A DNA stretch of 64,000 nucleotides from Roseimicrobium sp. ORNL1 (GCF_011044495.1 NZ_CP049143.1:5890001-5954000); one strand, 5' to 3'. Counted from the first letter of the stretch, positions 54,611 to 63,984 are shown. The notes: generated by a model from the sequence alone, not told the origin. A program made the numbers and translations.

Positions 54611-54718
54611 GTAGAAGGCTTCTCCAGAAGCCTTTCAGTGAAGGGCCGCACCTGCACAGGCGCGGCCTTTTTCATGCCTGCCTCCTATGAAACAAGGCCC
54701 CCTGGAGAGGCCTTCTAC
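54611..54718. repeat. REPIN-like element behind tex (family 1)
   Basis: Positions 54611-54635 carry the family-1 arm, centred on the palindrome AAGGCTTCTCCAGAAGCCTT. Its inverted partner at 54694-54718 is degenerate, matching about 20 of 25 bases. The pair encloses 58 bases that contain the tex terminator. The same arms, perfect, occur at 61132-61272. Confidence 0.75.
54641..54672 (+). terminator. Intrinsic terminator of tex
   Basis: AAGGGCCGC pairs with GCGGCCTTT (one G-U pair), with an inner CCTG/CAGG extension, and a run of five T ends it at 54668-54672. It lies 44 bases after the tex stop, inside the REPIN-like element. Confidence 0.8.
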
Positions 54719-54762
54719 TTTGGTGTTGTGCCGATGCGAGCGCCGTCTAGCGTGGGGTCTCC

Positions 54763-55590
54763 ATGATCATCTACAAGACCCACGCTGGACCGGTGCTCGA
54801 GCTCGATGGAAAGTGCTTCATCATCGATGTCCCGAACTGGGATGAGCTCCTGAACAAGGAGGACCTACCCGGCTGGCTCCAGCATCAGGCCTCCAAGGGC
54901 ATTGTAACGGATGGCGTTGCACACCAGGATCTGCACCCTCCCATAGGCACCCAGGAGGTGTGGGCCAGTGGCGTCACCTATTACCGCAGCAAGACCGCGC
55001 GCATGGAAGAATCCAAGGACGCCGGAGGCGCCACCTTCTATGACAAGGTGTATGAAGCCGACCGCCCCGAGATCTTCTTCAAGGCCACGCCTCAGCGAGT
55101 CGTGGGACCGCATGGCATTCTGCATCGCCGCAAGGACTCCAAGTGGATTGTGCCCGAACCGGAACTTACCCTGGTCATCAACAAGACGGGAAAAATCGTC
55201 GGCTACACGTGCGGCAACGACCTGAGCTGCCGCGACATCGAGGGCGAGAACCCGCTCTATCTCCCTCAGGCCAAGGTCTTCAAGAACTGCGCCGCCCTGG
55301 GACCCGGCATCCTGATTGCTGAGAAGCCCCTGGCGGACAGCACCTCCATCGCGTGTGACATCATCCGTGACTGTGAAAAGGTCTTCTCCAGCGAAACCAC
55401 GCTCGCGCAGATGAAGCGCGACCTGGAGGAGCTCGTCGGCTGGCTCTTCAAGGAGGAATCCTTCCCCGTGGGCTGCTTCATGATGACCGGCACTGGCATT
55501 GTGCCGCCCGATGACTTCTGCCTGCAGACCAACGATGAAGTACGCATCCGCATCGACGGCATCGGCGAGTTGGTGAACCGGATGGACTAG
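54763..55590 (+). CDS. Fumarylacetoacetate hydrolase family protein
   Basis: 275 residues. C-terminal FAH domain with metal ligands around KWIVPEPELTLVIN and the characteristic GYTCGNDLSCRDIEGENP. The N-terminal part contains EVWASGVTYYRSKTARMEE. Family members hydrolyse or isomerise acylpyruvates and dehydrate 2-keto-3-deoxy sugar acids; the sequence resembles the 2-keto-3-deoxy-arabonate/xylonate dehydratase side more than classical FAH, but the call is uncertain. No sugar-acid neighbours support it. Start ATG at 54763, after the tex terminator region. Confidence 0.85.
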   Translation: MIIYKTHAGPVLELDGKCFIIDVPNWDELLNKEDLPGWLQHQASKGIVTDGVAHQDLHPPIGTQEVWASGVTYYRSKTARMEESKDAGGATFYDKVYEADRPEIFFKATPQRVVGPHGILHRRKDSKWIVPEPELTLVINKTGKIVGYTCGNDLSCRDIEGENPLYLPQAKVFKNCAALGPGILIAEKPLADSTSIACDIIRDCEKVFSSETTLAQMKRDLEELVGWLFKEESFPVGCFMMTGTGIVPPDDFCLQTNDEVRIRIDGIGELVNRMD

Positions 55591-55751
55591 AAGCTCGCCA
55601 CTCGGGCTGCCAGAGGCGGGTGTTCCTTCAACGTTCTGCCTCCCAGCCTGTCCAATCCCTGCCGCTGCCGCAGCCTTTACATTCTATTTGTTTGGCATCT
55701 CCCGTGCTGGAGGTACAAAGTCCCCTCTCCCGCAACGGTTCTTCCTCACCC

Positions 55752-56618
55752 ATGTCATCAGAAAACCGGCGCACCTTTCTCAAGAGATTCAGGTACTTCT
55801 ACGCCCCCGCTCTGCTGGCCGGAGCAGGCTCATATGGTTATGGCGCCACGCTGGAGAGGCATCGGCTGAGGATTGACCATCATGACTTGAAGCTCGCGCT
55901 GGGACCACGGGCGCCTCGCAGCTTCCGCGCGGTATCGCTCACCGACTTCCATTTTGATCCGCTGTACGAGGAGGATTTCGTCCTCGAATGTGTGCTCCGG
56001 GCCAATGCGCTGAAGCCCGACATCGTGCTGCTTACGGGAGACTACATCTCCAACACCAGCACCCGCATCAATGATTTCGCGCGGATCATCGGTGGATTGG
56101 AAGCTTCCACCGGCGTTTACGCCTGCCTCGGAAATCATGACCACTGGGACAACCGCACCCGGGTCGCCGGTGCCCTGAACCACCAGCATATTTCCGTCCT
56201 ACAAAATCAGCACACACGCATTTCATGCAAAGGCGGTGAGTTGGTGATCGCAGGCCTGCAAAGCGCCTGGGCAGGAAAACCCGACTGGCACAACACGGCG
56301 GCCGGCCTTCGCAAAGATGACCGTGCGATTGCCTTGATGCATGAGCCGGATTTCGCAGACACTCTCTCCATCGATCCGCGTATCGCCTTTCAACTTTCAG
56401 GCCACACGCACGGCGGCCAGGTGCGTATACCCGGCTGGGGCGCGCTCATCCTGCCGAGCTGGGGCAAGCGCTACCAGGCTGGCTTCTACGACGTGGGCCC
56501 AAGGAAGGCTCTCAAGCTCTACGTAAATCGCGGCATTGGCACCATCGAGCACCACGTGCGCGTCTTCTGCCCGCCGGAGATTGCCTGCTTTGATGTGGTG
56601 AATACGGACGCGGTGTAA
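55752..56618 (+). CDS. Secreted calcineurin-like metallophosphoesterase (YkuE-like)
   Basis: 288 residues from the ATG at 55752 (MSSENRRTFLKRF), chosen because the RRTFLKRF twin-arginine-like motif starts here; the frame upstream has no such motif. The dinuclear metal motifs are LTDFHFDP, LTGDYIS, LGNHDHWD and SGHTHGGQVRIPGWG, the calcineurin-type phosphoesterase pattern, as in YkuE-type proteins. Export by Tat and a role in phosphoester or lipid turnover at the membrane are inferred. The substrate is unknown. A REPIN-like element follows at 56744. Confidence 0.9.
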   Translation: MSSENRRTFLKRFRYFYAPALLAGAGSYGYGATLERHRLRIDHHDLKLALGPRAPRSFRAVSLTDFHFDPLYEEDFVLECVLRANALKPDIVLLTGDYISNTSTRINDFARIIGGLEASTGVYACLGNHDHWDNRTRVAGALNHQHISVLQNQHTRISCKGGELVIAGLQSAWAGKPDWHNTAAGLRKDDRAIALMHEPDFADTLSIDPRIAFQLSGHTHGGQVRIPGWGALILPSWGKRYQAGFYDVGPRKALKLYVNRGIGTIEHHVRVFCPPEIACFDVVNTDAV

Positions 56619-56743
56619 GGCCAATTCAGGGACGCAGCGGCGTCTTGAATGAGCAGCCGTAAAGACCAAGGGATTTGATCGAGAGTTGTTCGCCGTGATG
56701 AGACGTCGGCAACCACATGAAACGGTCATCATGGCGATTGCTT

Positions 56744-56824
56744 CCCAAGGAGGGGCGACTTCAGTCGCCCGCTTATCGCGCTTCCTGCGCGATACAGCGG
56801 CGGCTAAAGCCGCCGCTCCTTGGG
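56744..56824. repeat. REPIN-like element (family 2)
   Basis: 81 bp with imperfect inverted ends (about 22 of 26 positions match, starting CCCAAGGAG and ending CTCCTTGGG). Each end holds its own small palindrome, GGCGACTTCAGTCGCC and GGCGGCTAAAGCCGCC. A central perfect stem TATCGCGC/GCGCGATA lies between. It differs in sequence from family 1 and sits in the 234-bp gap after the phosphoesterase gene, upstream of the 3' end of the metalloprotease gene. Confidence 0.75.
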
Positions 56825-56852
56825 CCCACCACCGAACCAGAGGCAGCACCCG

Positions 56853-59768
56853 TCACCGTCCCTTCTCATCCAGCCCGCGTCCAATCTTGTAGAGCACGAA
56901 TTCAACGTGCGGGCGATTTGCTTCGGGTGCGCCAGGCGCGAGCATCTTGAAATGCTCCTGGATGGTGCGGAGTTGGGCAAGGGCCACACTCTGCGCCGCC
57001 GGCAGATGCCCGCGACCCTGCACCATGCCGAGCAAGCGATCCACATAGTCGAGCTGCAGGTTCTGCCGCTGGGTGGAGATGACACTCTTTTCGCCCTCGC
57101 CAAGGATGATCGCGGAGGTGAGATCGCGCATCACCTCGTGCAGCGGGTACTTGTTTCCATACAGCGCGCTGTCGAGAATGCGGTTCTGCGTATTCACGTG
57201 CATGAGGTGGTCCAGCAGACCGCGTTGGATCTTCAGTGAGCGCTCGTGAAGTTTGGGATCTTCACCCTCACTACGGAAGTCGAACCCACGGCGCTGCTGC
57301 TGCATGTGAGCAACAAGCACTTCAGGGGCCGTCCATGAATCCGCGGCGAAGGCATACTTCGCCAGGGTCTGCATCGCAGCACGCTGCTTCTCCACCTCCA
57401 CGGGACGCAGAGGTTGCGGCGCATGCTGCTTCACCTGCCCCACGAAAGGACGCTCCACGTACACACCACCCACATAGCGGGAGATGGCCGTGAGCGCATT
57501 CCCCGCGTCTGAGGTGAGGGAGACGTACGCATTCGTCAGCTCCTGCCAGCTGGTGCCTTCCTTGGGATACTCTTCCAGCAGCTTGCCCGTGGCCTGTTTC
57601 ACCATCTCACACCGCTTCGCGCCGTAGGCAATCGGGTCGCTGCTCATGTCAAAGATCATGGCGCGTGGATCAATAGCCTTGCCCGCACCGCGCATGTCAT
57701 CCGCATCGTTGGCAAAGGCGAGCTGCGGCTCGTGCGACCGTCCGGCAATGACTGCCAGCCTTTCCTTCTCAGCCACGGCATCCGGAAGCGCCACACTGTA
57801 GCCATACTCGATGGCCCAGTGATCATACGGCCCCGGATCCGTGATGTAGTACTGCCCCTGATGCGCCTTGTCCGGCCCGAGGTTCAGCGGCATGTAGTCC
57901 ATCACCGAGCCGCTGAGCGCCGACTTCTGCGTCAGTTCCCGCTTCTGCAAATCGTCCGGGCTGAGCATGCCGCTCGCGCGGAAGTTGTGGTTCAGCCCAA
58001 GGGTATGCCCCAGTTCATGCAGGATGAGTTGCGTGAGGCTCTCCTTCACCAGTTCGTCGAAATCGATCTGATCCGCCTTGCGCAGGCGCATCATGTTCGT
58101 GCCGAACATCATTCCCTGCTGTGTGAGATTTCCAGCCATGCAGGCGTGTTCATCGGCGCCACCTCCCTGTGTTGCATCCATGCCCACGATGCCCACTTCG
58201 CTCCACAGACGGCGGGCGAAGAGGCGGTTCTTCACAAAGCTGAACTCCAGCATCACGTCCGAGCCGAGAATCTGACCCGTACGCGGATTCACAAAGCTCG
58301 GTCCATACCCACCGAAGGGCGGCTTCGGCGAGGACGTCCAGCGCAGTACGTTGTAGTCGATGTCATCCGCATCCCAGTTTGCATCATCCGGCTGTTCCTT
58401 GATGACGACTGCATTCTTGAACCCAATCTTCTCAAACGACTGGTTCCACTTCAGACCAGCTTCCATGATGATGGGTCGGAATTCACGCGGCGTGGTATTT
58501 TCAATCCACCACACGATCGGCTCCACCGGCTCGCTCAGCGGCGCATTCGGATCCTTCTTCACCAGATGCCAGCGGTGAATGAAGTCGCGCCAGGGCGTGG
58601 CCTCCGTGGAGGTCTGGTCCGTAAGCTGGGTCATGAAATAGCCCACACGCGCATCATCGAAGCGCGGTTGGTAGTCATTCTCCGGCATCGCGATGAGCGT
58701 ATGCTGCACCTTCACGCTCACGTAGCGCGGATCCGTCACGTCCTGCGCGGACTTCTCATCGTCATCCTGTCTCGGCGGCGAGGGATTCTCATATACGTAC
58801 TCCACGACGAAGAGCGTATTCCGTGAGAAGGACTTCGTGCGGACGAACTTCGTCTTGTTTTCCGAGAGCTTGCCGAGCAGGGACTTGCCATCTTCCTTGC
58901 CGCTCGGCTTCACCTGGCGCAGCGTCTCGCGCAGGAAGAGATTGCCCGCATTGATGAGGATGCCCTCCTCATTCTCCGCCACGATGGGTTCCATGGCCAG
59001 CACCGCATCGCTCACATTGGCACGTGCCGCGCGGGCCAGCGGATGCTCAGGATCGAAGTAGTACGCGGTGTTGCGCGCAACGAACTCCATCTTCTCATAG
59101 TTCCGGTGGATGGTGAACACCGTCTCATCGCCAAACTGCCCACGGTTTCTGCCCGCGCCCACCACGCCATCCACGGTGTGGGAAAAGTAGATGAATTCCT
59201 TATCGAGCTGTTGCTTCTTCACGAAGAGGAAGACCGTGCCGTTCTCCTTGTCGCGGTACACACGGAAGAGACCCTTGTCGTCTTCGCAGTTCTTGGTGAC
59301 CTCTTCGAGCGTCTTCTTCTTCGGAGGCTCCGGATTCGCCGGCACAGGTTTGGGTTGTGCAGCGATGTCCTTGGTCTTCGCCTTATTTTCCGCCTCGGGC
59401 TTACGTGCACCGGGAGGAGTGGGCGGGGCAGGAGTGCCGGGTGCAGGAGCAGGTTGCTGGGGCTTTGCTGCCTCTGCAACAGGCTTGGCCGGGGCCGGAG
59501 CTGGCTTGGCGGCAGAAGGGGCAGGGGCAGGAGCCGTGGTGGCAGGCTTGGGGGCATTGCTGTCCGCCGTCTTCTTCTCAGTCGTCGCGGCGGGCGCAGG
59601 ATCCTTTGGCTTGTTGGCCGGGGTCGTGGCAGGCACTGGGTCAGGCTTCTGCGGCGCGGGAGCCGCTGGAGCGGGTGCAGGGGCTGGAGCCGCGTTTTGC
59701 CCACTCAGGGCAACCACGGTAGCCACCGTGACCAGCATGGCCACGAGATAGGAGGGGAGCGCGTTCAT
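56853..59768 (-). CDS. Large secreted zinc metalloprotease (DUF4953/DUF5117-like)
   Basis: 971 residues. A signal peptide (MNALPSYLVAMLVTVATVVAL) precedes about 120 residues of Ala/Pro/Lys-rich low-complexity sequence. The zinc site HELGHTLGLNHNF, an HExxHxxGxxH motif, and a Met-turn-like SVMDYMPLNLG identify a metzincin-type protease of the family often annotated as zinc-dependent metalloprotease with DUF4953/DUF5117. It has a propeptide-like or sensing region ahead of the catalytic part. Export to periplasm or surface is likely; the substrate is unknown. The linker suggests a wall- or membrane-spanning tether. Confidence 0.9.
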   Translation of the reverse strand: MNALPSYLVAMLVTVATVVALSGQNAAPAPAPAPAAPAPQKPDPVPATTPANKPKDPAPAATTEKKTADSNAPKPATTAPAPAPSAAKPAPAPAKPVAEAAKPQQPAPAPGTPAPPTPPGARKPEAENKAKTKDIAAQPKPVPANPEPPKKKTLEEVTKNCEDDKGLFRVYRDKENGTVFLFVKKQQLDKEFIYFSHTVDGVVGAGRNRGQFGDETVFTIHRNYEKMEFVARNTAYYFDPEHPLARAARANVSDAVLAMEPIVAENEEGILINAGNLFLRETLRQVKPSGKEDGKSLLGKLSENKTKFVRTKSFSRNTLFVVEYVYENPSPPRQDDDEKSAQDVTDPRYVSVKVQHTLIAMPENDYQPRFDDARVGYFMTQLTDQTSTEATPWRDFIHRWHLVKKDPNAPLSEPVEPIVWWIENTTPREFRPIIMEAGLKWNQSFEKIGFKNAVVIKEQPDDANWDADDIDYNVLRWTSSPKPPFGGYGPSFVNPRTGQILGSDVMLEFSFVKNRLFARRLWSEVGIVGMDATQGGGADEHACMAGNLTQQGMMFGTNMMRLRKADQIDFDELVKESLTQLILHELGHTLGLNHNFRASGMLSPDDLQKRELTQKSALSGSVMDYMPLNLGPDKAHQGQYYITDPGPYDHWAIEYGYSVALPDAVAEKERLAVIAGRSHEPQLAFANDADDMRGAGKAIDPRAMIFDMSSDPIAYGAKRCEMVKQATGKLLEEYPKEGTSWQELTNAYVSLTSDAGNALTAISRYVGGVYVERPFVGQVKQHAPQPLRPVEVEKQRAAMQTLAKYAFAADSWTAPEVLVAHMQQQRRGFDFRSEGEDPKLHERSLKIQRGLLDHLMHVNTQNRILDSALYGNKYPLHEVMRDLTSAIILGEGEKSVISTQRQNLQLDYVDRLLGMVQGRGHLPAAQSVALAQLRTIQEHFKMLAPGAPEANRPHVEFVLYKIGRGLDEKGR

Positions 59769-59946
59769 GTGTGATGTAACGTTCGCAGGGTAAGATAGTT
59801 GAAACGGGCATCCTGCACCATTCCTTAGGTCTCAGGAGGACTCTCCCGTTCAATACGCAAAGTCTCGCTGCGTTTTCCCAAAATGAATTCCCGTACTTAT
59901 CCCTCACGCTATCTGTAGCTTACGGACTGGAACTTTGCGCTCAGCC

Positions 59947-61122
59947 ATGCCCCTGCCTTTACCTCCACTTCCTACGACGTCGAGCAAGCGTCATCTCGTT
60001 GTCCCAGCGAAAGCTATATCCTTCCAAGTGCTGCTGTTCCTGTGGTTGCTTGTGAGCATCACCATTTCCATTCCGATAGCCGCGCAGGAGGAACTCAAGA
60101 CCCACCCACCCGAGTTCGTCTCCAGTGTGCCCATCTGCTTCTGGGAACCTCCCTCAGGACCCTACATCGTGAGGAAAACGGAATTTCACGGCTCCGTTCA
60201 CATGAAAGATCCGCAACTCACCAAGCAGGTCCATGGAGACTACATGACGCTGTACGATCCCATCTGTGCCTTCGTCATCGCTACAGGGACCGATGAATTG
60301 CAGTGCGTGCCACCATTGAAATTCGTCACCACACCTCTGGTGGATGCCAAACCGGCCCCCGACGGCATGCTGAACTATGTCAATGCTGGCAGCGGCCACG
60401 ACCGGCCGATCATGCGCAGGAAGTTCACTGCGGCTCTTTTTACGAATTTCGATCTGGTCGATCTTTTCAGCGTCGAATCGACACCTCACCAGTATGAAAT
60501 CATCAACAACATTGACTGCACCGGGACGCTGATCCTGCCTTTCAGCGGTGTGGACCTCAAGCGCATCCAGCGGCTGCCACCCAGAATCAGACGCCTCGTG
60601 ATCTACAATTCAGAGATTGGGAAGGCCCTGGAAGACCACGTGCGGTCCATGCCAGAACTTGAAGAATTGGTCCTCTGGGGATGCCGCCACACCGATGATG
60701 TCTTTTATTCTGGGCCAGTCGATGAGAAATCTCGGAGACCGCCAGATTTTAATCAGAAGCTCTTTCCCGACCTTTGTTCCAAGATCAAGGTGCTCATAGC
60801 CATCAATTGTTCCGAGTCTCTTCACCAGTGCCTGGGATGGCACTCCTGGCCGCAACTGGAGCGATTGGATTCCACGCGAGATTTCTTCCAGCGCCGCGGA
60901 TGGGATTCCATGGCCAAGTTCGGTAGATTCACGGAGATCGGGTATCAGAAACCAGAGTATCCCAAACTGAAAGCCTTCAACTACTACGTGATGGAGAGGT
61001 TGTTCAACAATTGGGGTGGCCTCGACAATTGGGCTTATATGACCGAGTCAACATGCCAGGTCCTGGGCATGTCACCTTCCATGATGAGGACCTACGTGGT
61101 GAAGACGAGCGGAAGGAAGTGA
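59947..61122 (+). CDS. Hypothetical membrane-anchored protein with LRR-like repeats
   Basis: 391 residues from the ATG at 59947; a TTG at 59935 is an alternative. A hydrophobic segment near residues 24-45 (ISFQVLLFLWLLVSITISIPIAAQ) may be a signal anchor. The rest is extracytoplasmic-looking, and residues of about 190-260 resemble leucine-rich or RNI-like repeats (IRRLVIYNSEIG, MPELEELVLWGCRHTDDVF). No catalytic motif is seen and the family is not recognised. It is flanked by the metalloprotease (divergent) and a REPIN-like element 10 bases after its stop. Confidence 0.65.
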   Translation: MPLPLPPLPTTSSKRHLVVPAKAISFQVLLFLWLLVSITISIPIAAQEELKTHPPEFVSSVPICFWEPPSGPYIVRKTEFHGSVHMKDPQLTKQVHGDYMTLYDPICAFVIATGTDELQCVPPLKFVTTPLVDAKPAPDGMLNYVNAGSGHDRPIMRRKFTAALFTNFDLVDLFSVESTPHQYEIINNIDCTGTLILPFSGVDLKRIQRLPPRIRRLVIYNSEIGKALEDHVRSMPELEELVLWGCRHTDDVFYSGPVDEKSRRPPDFNQKLFPDLCSKIKVLIAINCSESLHQCLGWHSWPQLERLDSTRDFFQRRGWDSMAKFGRFTEIGYQKPEYPKLKAFNYYVMERLFNNWGGLDNWAYMTESTCQVLGMSPSMMRTYVVKTSGRK

Positions 61123-61131
61123 TGCTCCAAC

Positions 61132-61272
61132 GTAGAAGGCTTCTCCAGAAGCCTTTGTGAGCCTGCGTCACCCACGAGGTGAGAGCCCCAGAGACACCCC
61201 GCCACACTCCTGAGGAGAAAGTTCCTCAAGAGTGTGCAATGCAATGAAAGGCTTCTGGAGAAGCCTTCTACA
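61132..61272. repeat. REPIN-like element between LRR-like gene and alaS (family 1)
   Basis: Arms at 61132-61156 and 61248-61272 are perfect 25-bp inverted repeats around the palindrome AAGGCTTCTCCAGAAGCCTT. Between them an internal hairpin at 61204-61237 pairs 13 of 14 bases. The element fills the gap between two convergent genes, 10 bases from one stop and 12 from the other, and could terminate both. This is the REP-doublet pattern of REPINs, mobilised by RAYT transposases; no RAYT gene is in the window. Confidence 0.85.
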
Positions 61273-61284
61273 TTACTGTCGGGC

Positions 61285-63984
61285 TCAGCCCACCAATTCC
61301 TTCACCTTCGCCAGCGCATCACCGATCTTCGAGGCATCCTTGCCCGCGCCACGCGCGAAGTCCGGACGACCGCCGCCCTTGCCGCCGACAATCGGGGCAA
61401 TGGTCTGGATGATCTTGCCGGCCTGGATGGCCTTCGCGTGCTCGGGTGAGACAGAAGCCACGAGAGCCACCTGATCGCCCGCAGCGCCCACGAGCGTCAC
61501 CACGCCCTGGAAGCGGCCCTTGAGCGCTTCGGCCAGGCCCTGGAGTTCGTCACCCGTGCCCGCCACCTGCGCAGCAATCAGCGGCACGCCGGAGGCGCCG
61601 GTGGTCACCTTGCTCAGCAGCTCGTTCGCAGCCGCAGCCGCTTGCTTCTGCTGCAACGCCTTGAGTTGCTTCTCGAGGTCCTTCTGCTGCGAAAGCAGAC
61701 CATCAATGCGCTTCTCCAGGTCCGCAAGCGGTGTTCCCAGCGTTTGAGCGAGCGCGGCGATGCGCAAGCTGTCCTCCAACGCTTGTTCATAGGCGGTGAG
61801 TCCCGCGATGGCCTCAATACGGCGCTGACCTGCAGACACCGCGCTTTCACTGAGGATGCGGAAAAGACCAATTTCACCCGTGGCACGTGTGTGAGTGCCA
61901 CCGCAGAGTTCCATGCTGTAGCCATTCAGCGCACGCGGCTGGCCGCCGATCTGAACGACGCGGACAGTATCGCCATACTTGTCGCCGAAGAACTGCATGA
62001 TGTCCGGACGCGCCTTGATCTCGCTGTACGGCACCTCCTGCCAGGAAACGTGGGAGTTCTCCACGATGCGCTCATTCACCAACTTCTCCACATCACGCAC
62101 CTGCTGGGGCGTGAGCGCAGCGTTGTTGAAGTCAAACGTGAGCTTATCAGGCCCCACGAAGGAACCCTTTTGCGTTGCCTCCTTGGAGACCACTTCATGC
62201 AGCGCCCAGTGCAACAAGTGCGTCACCGTATGATGACGCTCGATGGCATTGCGACGGTCCGCGTTCACTTCAAGCTCTACCTTGGATCCTTTTGCGGGAG
62301 CTTCATCTCCGTCCACGAAGTGCAGCCAGGTGTTGCCAGACTTCTGGGTATTCGTCACGCGCCAGGAGTCCGCGCCATGGATGAGCACGGCGCTGTCGCC
62401 CACTTGACCACCCATTTCCGCATAGGCAGTGCTGTGATCCAACACCACTGCGGTCTTGTCCTTCATGGATACCACTTCCAACACCGTGGCAGGCGTGGTG
62501 AGCTTGTCGTAGCCGATGAACTTCGTGGGCTCCTTGGTTTCGATCTCACTGAGCGCAATGACCTGCCTCACTTGAGCGCCTTGAGAGCGCTTCCTCTGCT
62601 CTTCCATGAGAACTTCGAATCCCGCGATGTCGACTTTCAGGCCACGCTCGCGGGCCATCAGTTCGGTCAGGTCCAACGGAAATCCCTGTTCATCATACAA
62701 CTTGAAGGCAAACGCCCCCGTGATGGTCTTCGCTTCCTCCACCTCAGCTTCGAAAAGCGCAATACCCTTGTCCAGCGTGCGATTGAAGGATTCCTCTTCC
62801 GTCTTCAGCACGGACTTCACATGCTCCTTCCGCGCGCGAATCTCGGGAAACACATCTCCCATGTTCTGGGCGAGCACGTCGACAAGCTTGTAGAAGAAAG
62901 GCTCCTTGAAGCCGAGAGTACGGCCATAACGCACCGCGCGGCGCAGGATGCGACGCAGCACGTAATTGCGATTCGTGTTACCAGGCTGAATGCCATCCGC
63001 AATCGCGAAGCTCAGGGTGCGGATGTGGTCCGCAATCACGCGGAAGGCCACGTCTTCCTTCTCCTGCTCGGTGTCACCGGTCGAGCCGCTCTTCGGCAGC
63101 GTGCTGCCATACTTCTTGCCGCTCAGCTTTTCGATCTCGTCGAAGATGGGGCGGAAGACATCGGTCTCGTAGTTGCTGATCTTCGCGTTCTTGAAGTCCG
63201 CAAAATTCTTCGTGCCCTGGATGATGGACGCAAGGCGCTCAAAGCCCATGCCGGTATCCACGTGCTGCGCGGGCAGCGGGGTGAAGGTACCATCGGGATT
63301 GGCGTTAAACTGGATGAACACGTTGTTCCAGATCTCAATGCACTCGGGCACGCCGGCATTCACCAGCTTCGCGCCACGCTTCTCGAGTTCCTCGGTACGG
63401 TCTTCCGGAGTGAGGTCGATGTGGATTTCGCTGCACGGGCCGCAGGGGCCGGTCTCACCCATCATCCAGAAGTTGTCCTTCTTGTTCCCGTTTACGATGT
63501 GGATGTCGGGGTCCAGACCCACGCCACGGAACTTCTCCGCCCAGAGGTCCCACGCCTCCTGGTCGCGCTCGGAGGGGTCGCCAGGGTCAGGCTGATAGAT
63601 GCTCGCGTACACACGCTGCGGCGGGAACTTGAAACGCTCCACGATGAGTTCCCAGGACCACGCAATCGCCTCCTTCTTGAAGTAGTCGCCGAAGGACCAG
63701 TTCCCCAGCATCTCAAAGAAGGTGTGGTGGTAGGTATCCAGACCCACGTCATCCAGGTCATTGTGCTTGCCGCCGGCGCGAATGCACTTCTGCGTATCCG
63801 CCGCGCGGCCCGGCTTGTAGGGGCATTCGATCTGGCCCAGGAAGATCGGCACGAACTGGTTCATCCCCGCGTTCGTGAAGAGCAGGTTCGGCGAATCCGG
63901 CATCAGGCTGGAGGAGGGCACGATGGTATGCTGCTTCTCCTTGAAGAAATCGAGGAAGGCTTGGCGGATTTGCGCGGAGGTCAT
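61285..63984 (-). CDS. alaS: Alanyl-tRNA synthetase
   Basis: 899 residues, normal for bacterial AlaS. The N-terminal class II core starts SAQIRQAFLDFFKEKQHTIVPSSSLMPD and the editing domain has HHTVTHLLHWALHEV and CGGTHTRATGEIGLF, the metal-site histidines and cysteine. A coiled-coil region (DGLLSQQKDLEKQLKALQQKQ) and a C-terminal glycine-rich domain (GGKGGGRPDFARGAGKD) follow. It charges tRNA-Ala with alanine and edits Ser/Gly mischarging. The start is ATG at 63984, 16 bases from the window end, so its promoter is not seen. The 3' end meets a REPIN-like element. Confidence 0.98.
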   Translation of the reverse strand: MTSAQIRQAFLDFFKEKQHTIVPSSSLMPDSPNLLFTNAGMNQFVPIFLGQIECPYKPGRAADTQKCIRAGGKHNDLDDVGLDTYHHTFFEMLGNWSFGDYFKKEAIAWSWELIVERFKFPPQRVYASIYQPDPGDPSERDQEAWDLWAEKFRGVGLDPDIHIVNGNKKDNFWMMGETGPCGPCSEIHIDLTPEDRTEELEKRGAKLVNAGVPECIEIWNNVFIQFNANPDGTFTPLPAQHVDTGMGFERLASIIQGTKNFADFKNAKISNYETDVFRPIFDEIEKLSGKKYGSTLPKSGSTGDTEQEKEDVAFRVIADHIRTLSFAIADGIQPGNTNRNYVLRRILRRAVRYGRTLGFKEPFFYKLVDVLAQNMGDVFPEIRARKEHVKSVLKTEEESFNRTLDKGIALFEAEVEEAKTITGAFAFKLYDEQGFPLDLTELMARERGLKVDIAGFEVLMEEQRKRSQGAQVRQVIALSEIETKEPTKFIGYDKLTTPATVLEVVSMKDKTAVVLDHSTAYAEMGGQVGDSAVLIHGADSWRVTNTQKSGNTWLHFVDGDEAPAKGSKVELEVNADRRNAIERHHTVTHLLHWALHEVVSKEATQKGSFVGPDKLTFDFNNAALTPQQVRDVEKLVNERIVENSHVSWQEVPYSEIKARPDIMQFFGDKYGDTVRVVQIGGQPRALNGYSMELCGGTHTRATGEIGLFRILSESAVSAGQRRIEAIAGLTAYEQALEDSLRIAALAQTLGTPLADLEKRIDGLLSQQKDLEKQLKALQQKQAAAAANELLSKVTTGASGVPLIAAQVAGTGDELQGLAEALKGRFQGVVTLVGAAGDQVALVASVSPEHAKAIQAGKIIQTIAPIVGGKGGGRPDFARGAGKDASKIGDALAKVKELVG

